A stretch of 64,000 nucleotides of DNA from RPRC01 sp034933285. GTDB lineage: Bacteria > Desulfobacterota > Desulfuromonadia > Geobacterales > Geobacteraceae. Under the pieces are notes generated by a model, which saw nothing but the letters and a program-made list of their open reading frames with translations, was not told the DNA's origin and ran no database searches. How positions within the stretch are numbered: the stretch's first letter is position 1; every line of letters begins with the position of its first letter. Made by a program: the position numbers and the translations under genes. Of the stretch, positions 60,536 through 64,000 are shown in pieces. The stretch lies in contig JAYFNT010000020.1 in assembly GCA_034933285.1 (NCBI GenBank), positions 1 through 64,000 on the forward strand, read 5' to 3'.

Positions 60536-61099
60536 ATGTACACAGTCGCTGATTTGCGCAAGGGTCTCAAGATCACCCTTGACGGTGATCCATACATCGT
60601 CACGTTCTTCGAATTCTCCAAACCCGGAAAAGGCCAGGCCCTCTATCGCACCAAGATGAAAAACATGATCAACGGGACTACGCTGGACCGGACCTACCGC
60701 TCCGGCGAGACATTCGAACCCGCGCACCTTGAAGAAAGAACCATGCAATACCTCTACAAAGAAGACATCAACTACACGTTCATGGACAACCAGAGTTACG
60801 AACAGATCGCCATCAACGAAGACTCCATTGGTGATGCGAAGAACTTCCTCATAGACAACCTTGAAGTGGAAGTTCTCATGTTCAAGGAAAAACCTATCGG
60901 CATCACCACCCCAAATTTCGTCAACCTGCGCGTTACCCAGACCGACCCCTGGATTAAAGGCGACACCACTGGCAGCGATTCCAAGCCTGCCACCGTGGAA
61001 ACAGGCTATGTCCTCCGCGTTCCCCCGTTCATCGAAGAAGGAGAACTTATCACCATCGACACCCGTACCGGCGAGTACTCCACGAGGGTCAAGGAATAA
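60536..61099 (+). CDS. efp: Elongation factor P
   Basis: A 187-residue three-domain protein that rescues ribosomes stalled at polyproline. The modified lysine is Lys32 in FSKPGKGQALYRTK, the Lys-34 type, and epmA and an epmB-like gene follow. It is therefore a beta-lysylated EF-P. AAGGA precedes the ATG. epmA begins five bases after its stop. Confidence 0.97.
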   Translation: MYTVADLRKGLKITLDGDPYIVTFFEFSKPGKGQALYRTKMKNMINGTTLDRTYRSGETFEPAHLEERTMQYLYKEDINYTFMDNQSYEQIAINEDSIGDAKNFLIDNLEVEVLMFKEKPIGITTPNFVNLRVTQTDPWIKGDTTGSDSKPATVETGYVLRVPPFIEEGELITIDTRTGEYSTRVKE

Positions 61100-61103
61100 C
61101 GGC

Positions 61104-62027
61104 GTGCGACAAACCTTTTTCCCGGCAGCCCGGCAGCGTCGTCTCCGCTCCCGGGCTCTGATTCTCTCGGCAGTCCGCGGTTTTTTTCGCCGGCAGGACT
61201 TCCTGGAAGTCGACACTCCTTACCGTATTCCCGCACCCATCCCGGAATGCCACATCGACCTCATGCAGTCAGGGTCTTGGTTCCTTCATCCTTCCCCTGA
61301 AATCTGCATGAAAAGGATGCTGTCTGCCGGATTCGAACGGATTTACCAGATATGCCACTGCTGGAGGGATGGAGAGCGGGGACGGTTGCACCTGCCGGAA
61401 TTCACCATGCTCGAGTGGTACCGTTCACAGGCGGACTACACCGCCCTTATGGATGACTGCAAAGGCTTGATAACGTTCGCGGCGGAAGCCGCGGGAACGC
61501 ATGGAGAACTGGTACGTAAGGGGAAGAGCATAAACCTCGATGGCCCATGGGAAAAGCTGAGTGTCCGGGAAGCGTTTGTGCGTTATGGTGGAATTGAAGC
61601 TGAAGAGGCACTGGACCGCGACCTGTTCGACGAAATCATGGTGAGGGACATCGAACCGCGGCTGGGACTGGAAAAGCCTACTTTTCTGGTGGAATATCCC
61701 GCGGAAAGAGGCTCGCTGGCACGGCTGAAACCGGGAGACCCCGGTGTTGCGGAACGTTTCGAACTCTATATAGGGGGGCTCGAACTCGCCAACGCGTTCT
61801 CCGAACTGTGCGATCCCGTGGAGCAACGGGAAAGATTTTGCAAAGAGCTGAGCAACCGCGCTGCCCTGGGAAAAACCGGGCACTCCCTGCCGGAGAAGTT
61901 CCTCCGGGATCTGGCGGAAATGCCTCCCTCGGCCGGAATCGCACTGGGTCTGGACCGGCTGGTCATGCTGCTGCTTGATGCGGCAACTATCGACGAAGTC
62001 GTGGCCTTCATCCCGGAGGAGTTGTAA
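61104..62027 (+). CDS. epmA: EF-P lysyltransferase EpmA
   Basis: A 307-residue paralogue of the class II LysRS catalytic domain: FFRRQDFLEVDTPYRIPAPI, motif 2 region YQICHCWRDGERGRLHLPEF and motif 3 GIALGLDRLVMLLL. It has no anticodon-binding domain. It attaches (R)-beta-lysine to EF-P Lys32. The start is GTG 61104, with AAGGA about eight bases upstream; upstream frame overlaps efp. Convergent with the epmB-like gene. Confidence 0.93.
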   Translation: MRQTFFPAARQRRLRSRALILSAVRGFFRRQDFLEVDTPYRIPAPIPECHIDLMQSGSWFLHPSPEICMKRMLSAGFERIYQICHCWRDGERGRLHLPEFTMLEWYRSQADYTALMDDCKGLITFAAEAAGTHGELVRKGKSINLDGPWEKLSVREAFVRYGGIEAEEALDRDLFDEIMVRDIEPRLGLEKPTFLVEYPAERGSLARLKPGDPGVAERFELYIGGLELANAFSELCDPVEQRERFCKELSNRAALGKTGHSLPEKFLRDLAEMPPSAGIALGLDRLVMLLLDAATIDEVVAFIPEEL

Positions 62028-62073
62028 CGGGAAGAGAACGCCTTTCTTTCACAACGCTCCTGGATCCGTGATC

Positions 62074-63108
62074 TCAATAAGGGTACTCGATCCTCTCCCC
62101 CCGGTAGTTCCTCAAGATCAAACGGTCTCCTTCAAACCTGGCCGAATCGGGAAGTATCGGTATTTTGCCTTTTCCCCCGGGCGCGTCTATTACGTAATAA
62201 GGGGTGGCCAATCCCGACGTATGACCCCTCAGCCCCTCCATGATGGCAATCCCTTTCCGCACATCGGTCCTGAAATGCCCGGTCCCCCTTACCAGATCCA
62301 TATGATGCAGATAGTAGGGCCGCACCCGGATGGCCAGAAGCTTCTGCATGAGACGCTTCATTGTCCGCGGATCATCATTGACACCCTTTAGCAGCACGGT
62401 CTGGTTACCCAGCTGGATGCCTGCATCAGCAAGTTTCCCGCATGCCTCGGCAGATTCATGCGATATCTCCAGGGGATGGTTGAAGTGGGTGTTGACATAA
62501 AGGGGTTGAAACCGTTTCAGCATCCTGCAAAGCCTGGACGTGACCCTTTCGGGAAGTGTCACCGGAGCCCTGGTTCCCAGACGGATGATCTCAACATGGG
62601 GTATATTGCGAACCGCCCGCAGGATGTCCTCAAGCTCGTCATCGGTGAGAAGCAGGGGATCCCCGCCGGAAAGTATTACATCGCGTATTTCACTGTGCTC
62701 GGCTATATAGCCGAAAGCATCGTCAAGCCCTTCCCTTCCCAGTTCTTCGGTTCCGCAGCCCACCTTCCTCTTCCTCATGCAGAACCGGCAGTAAACTGCG
62801 CAACGGGATGCAGCCAGGATCACTACCCTGTCAGGATAGCGGTGTATCAGTCGGGGAACGGGGCTCAGGGCTTCCTCGTTCAAGGGATCAGAGCTCAGTC
62901 CGTCATCGATAAGTTCGCGGGGATCGGCAACGCATTGCAGCCAGACAGGATCCCCTGACTCGTGTATAAGGCTCAGGTAGTGCGGGGAGATCCTCATCGG
63001 ATATCTTTCCACGACCACCCTGAGCTCATCTGTATCGCAGGGGAAATAGCCGGCCAGTTCATCCGGGTCGGTAATGCTGTCAGCGAGACTTGCCTGCCAA
63101 TTTTCCAT
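62074..63108 (-). CDS. epmB: EpmB-like lysine 2,3-aminomutase family radical SAM protein
   Basis: A 344-residue radical SAM protein with CAVYCRFCMRKRK (Cys-x3-Cys-x2-Cys), ILSGGDPLLLTDDELEDILR, and HFNHPLEISHESAEACGKLA. It matches EpmB/KamA: EpmB makes (R)-beta-lysine for EF-P. The epmA-efp neighbours support this role, although it is transcribed convergently. It lacks the C-terminal extension of true KamA, fitting EpmB. Confidence 0.92.
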   Translation of the reverse strand: MENWQASLADSITDPDELAGYFPCDTDELRVVVERYPMRISPHYLSLIHESGDPVWLQCVADPRELIDDGLSSDPLNEEALSPVPRLIHRYPDRVVILAASRCAVYCRFCMRKRKVGCGTEELGREGLDDAFGYIAEHSEIRDVILSGGDPLLLTDDELEDILRAVRNIPHVEIIRLGTRAPVTLPERVTSRLCRMLKRFQPLYVNTHFNHPLEISHESAEACGKLADAGIQLGNQTVLLKGVNDDPRTMKRLMQKLLAIRVRPYYLHHMDLVRGTGHFRTDVRKGIAIMEGLRGHTSGLATPYYVIDAPGGKGKIPILPDSARFEGDRLILRNYRGERIEYPY

Positions 63109-63110
63109 GA

Positions 63111-63875
63111 TTAGATATCCTTGCGTTCAGCGTCGGAAACAGCACGCCAGCTGGTCCTGAGCCTGGTCAGTTCCCTTCCGTCAACCTCCCTTAGCAGCTG
63201 ATGAAGAAAGGCGCCGGGCTCGGCTGTTTCGGCACGTGAGATTATCGTGTCTCCAGAGACCGCCTCATTCATGTATGCGATCTCGATCTCCGACAGGCAG
63301 CATTCCTGCAATACCGGCAACGGAACCGTTTCCAGCGCCCATTCCGCATAGATTGCATGATTTACGTGTCGGTTCAGGTCAAGATCCGCAGTCCTTGCCC
63401 TGAAAGATTGCTCAAAGCCCCATGAGGCGGGCTGGGGAAGTTTGGGAAAATCGTCTTCCATGGCTCGCTTCCGGATGACCGGAAGTTCGGGCAGGAAATC
63501 CCTGATCCTGGCAGGGCGTTTTGTCCGCAGGTTCAAAAGAACCCAGGAGCTGGTGGCGCAACAGACCTGGGAACCGTCTTCGTCGGCAATGTGGAACTCT
63601 CTGAAAGCATATATCCCTTCCACCAGCGATCTCCACGTCGTCACCAGAAGTTCCTCATCCACCGAAGGATACCGATCCACCCGGATATGGTAACGGGAAA
63701 GCAGCCAGGTGGCATTTTTAGCCCTGAGATCAGTCAGGGAAAACCCCAGCAGATCAGCATGGCCCGACGCAGTGTCCTGGAGGTAGTTCAACAGAACGAC
63801 AGGTTTGACCAAACCCCGGAAATCAGCCTCATACGAGCGGATCTTATAGGTTCTCGAGTATACATCCCTCATCAT
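63111..63875 (-). CDS. Acyl-ACP thioesterase family protein
   Basis: About 254 residues with two hot-dog domains: YEADFRGLVKPVVLLNYLQD in the first, and LDLNRHVNHAIYAEWALETV in the second with the Asn-His pair of FatA/FatB-type enzymes. It releases free fatty acids from ACP. Start uncertain: ATG 63875, ATG 63872 or GTG 63887 (GGGAAG upstream). It lies two bases upstream of the epmB-like gene. Confidence 0.87.
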   Translation of the reverse strand: MMRDVYSRTYKIRSYEADFRGLVKPVVLLNYLQDTASGHADLLGFSLTDLRAKNATWLLSRYHIRVDRYPSVDEELLVTTWRSLVEGIYAFREFHIADEDGSQVCCATSSWVLLNLRTKRPARIRDFLPELPVIRKRAMEDDFPKLPQPASWGFEQSFRARTADLDLNRHVNHAIYAEWALETVPLPVLQECCLSEIEIAYMNEAVSGDTIISRAETAEPGAFLHQLLREVDGRELTRLRTSWRAVSDAERKDI

Positions 63876-63931
63876 TTCGGCAATCACTTCCCAAGTTGGT
63901 TTGCAGGAGATCCTGTGAGTTGGAAGCCATT

Positions 63932-64000
63932 TCAGCAGGCTTCCGGTTCAAGCCCCAATCGTTGCCAGATGGTCAGGAACGGGAAGCGTTCGCCTCCTTG
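63932..64000 (-). CDS. 3' end of an unidentified gene cut by the window edge
   Basis: Minus strand: a frame reading GGERFPFLTIWQRLGLEPEA-Cys then TGA at 63934-63932. The codon choice is like that of neighbouring genes. The rest lies beyond the window, so no family can be named. Confidence 0.4.
   Translation of the reverse strand, partial: QGGERFPFLTIWQRLGLEPEAC

Noticed and set aside
63940..63960. tRNA T-loop-like sequence GGTTCAAGCCCC
   Set aside because: No acceptor stem or anticodon arm can be built around it, and the minus strand reads as a coding tail.

Overview
The window reads as chromosomal DNA of a Geobacter-like bacterium (Desulfuromonadia/Geobacteraceae). I infer this from gene content: a mercury-methylation gene pair (hgcAB), a PEP-synthase regulator, an anaerobic indolepyruvate/phenylacetate route with a Liv-type ABC transporter, an arsenic/metal island, EF-P with its lysylation enzymes, and dispersed G/C-rich palindromes. 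It is densely coded. I see no rRNA, tRNA, CRISPR array or intact insertion sequence.

Layout. 0.3-7 kb: M3 peptidase, a formyltransferase/deformylase pair, a small secreted protein, an IS3 orfA fragment and a SpoIIIAA/Ycf45-like AAA-R3H ATPase. 7-12 kb: cation homeostasis. A KdpE-like regulator without a normal start codon lies tail to tail with an operon of a Na,K-ATPase-like (type IIC) P-type pump and two RCK/TrkA proteins. 12-17.7 kb: ppsR, methyltransferase, DUF3147 protein, MFS exporter, secreted protein and cyclopropane fatty acid synthase. 17.7-24.7 kb: a complete N-type ATPase operon (atpDCQRBEFAG, no delta) whose c subunit has two membrane glutamates and an ES motif, suggesting Na+ coupling; two paired inverted palindromes sit inside it.

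24.8-36.3 kb: XdhC-like protein, then an arsenic/metal/thiol island: ACR3, a 38-codon arsC remnant, ArsR, zinc ribbon, MarR regulator, P1B-ATPase with a CSC motif, two CSC-type permeases, CcdA, two thioredoxin-like proteins, a second ArsR and an ECF sigma factor. 36.5-38.3 kb: AhpD-like protein, hgcB and hgcA. The hgcA reading frame carries an in-frame TGA (codon 25, after a Cys) followed by a hairpin that fits a bacterial SECIS element, so this HgcA is a candidate selenoprotein. This is the most notable observation in the window.

39.7-50.3 kb: a probable ten-gene operon (iorA, iorB, paaK, ACT protein, livK, livH, livM, livG, livF, paaK) for import and anaerobic oxidation of aromatic amino acids through aryl-acetyl-CoA; a 20-unit heptanucleotide repeat separates livG from livF. 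50.4-53.4 kb: Ppx/GppA phosphatase, Na/Pi cotransporter and an HU/IHF protein. 53.8-59.7 kb: RlmD, a conserved small protein, a cyclic-2,3-diphosphoglycerate-synthetase-like GTPase, a Cys-rich aminotransferase and an aldehyde dehydrogenase. 59.9-64 kb: infA, efp, epmA, an epmB-like radical SAM gene, an acyl-ACP thioesterase, and probably the 3' end of another gene at the edge.
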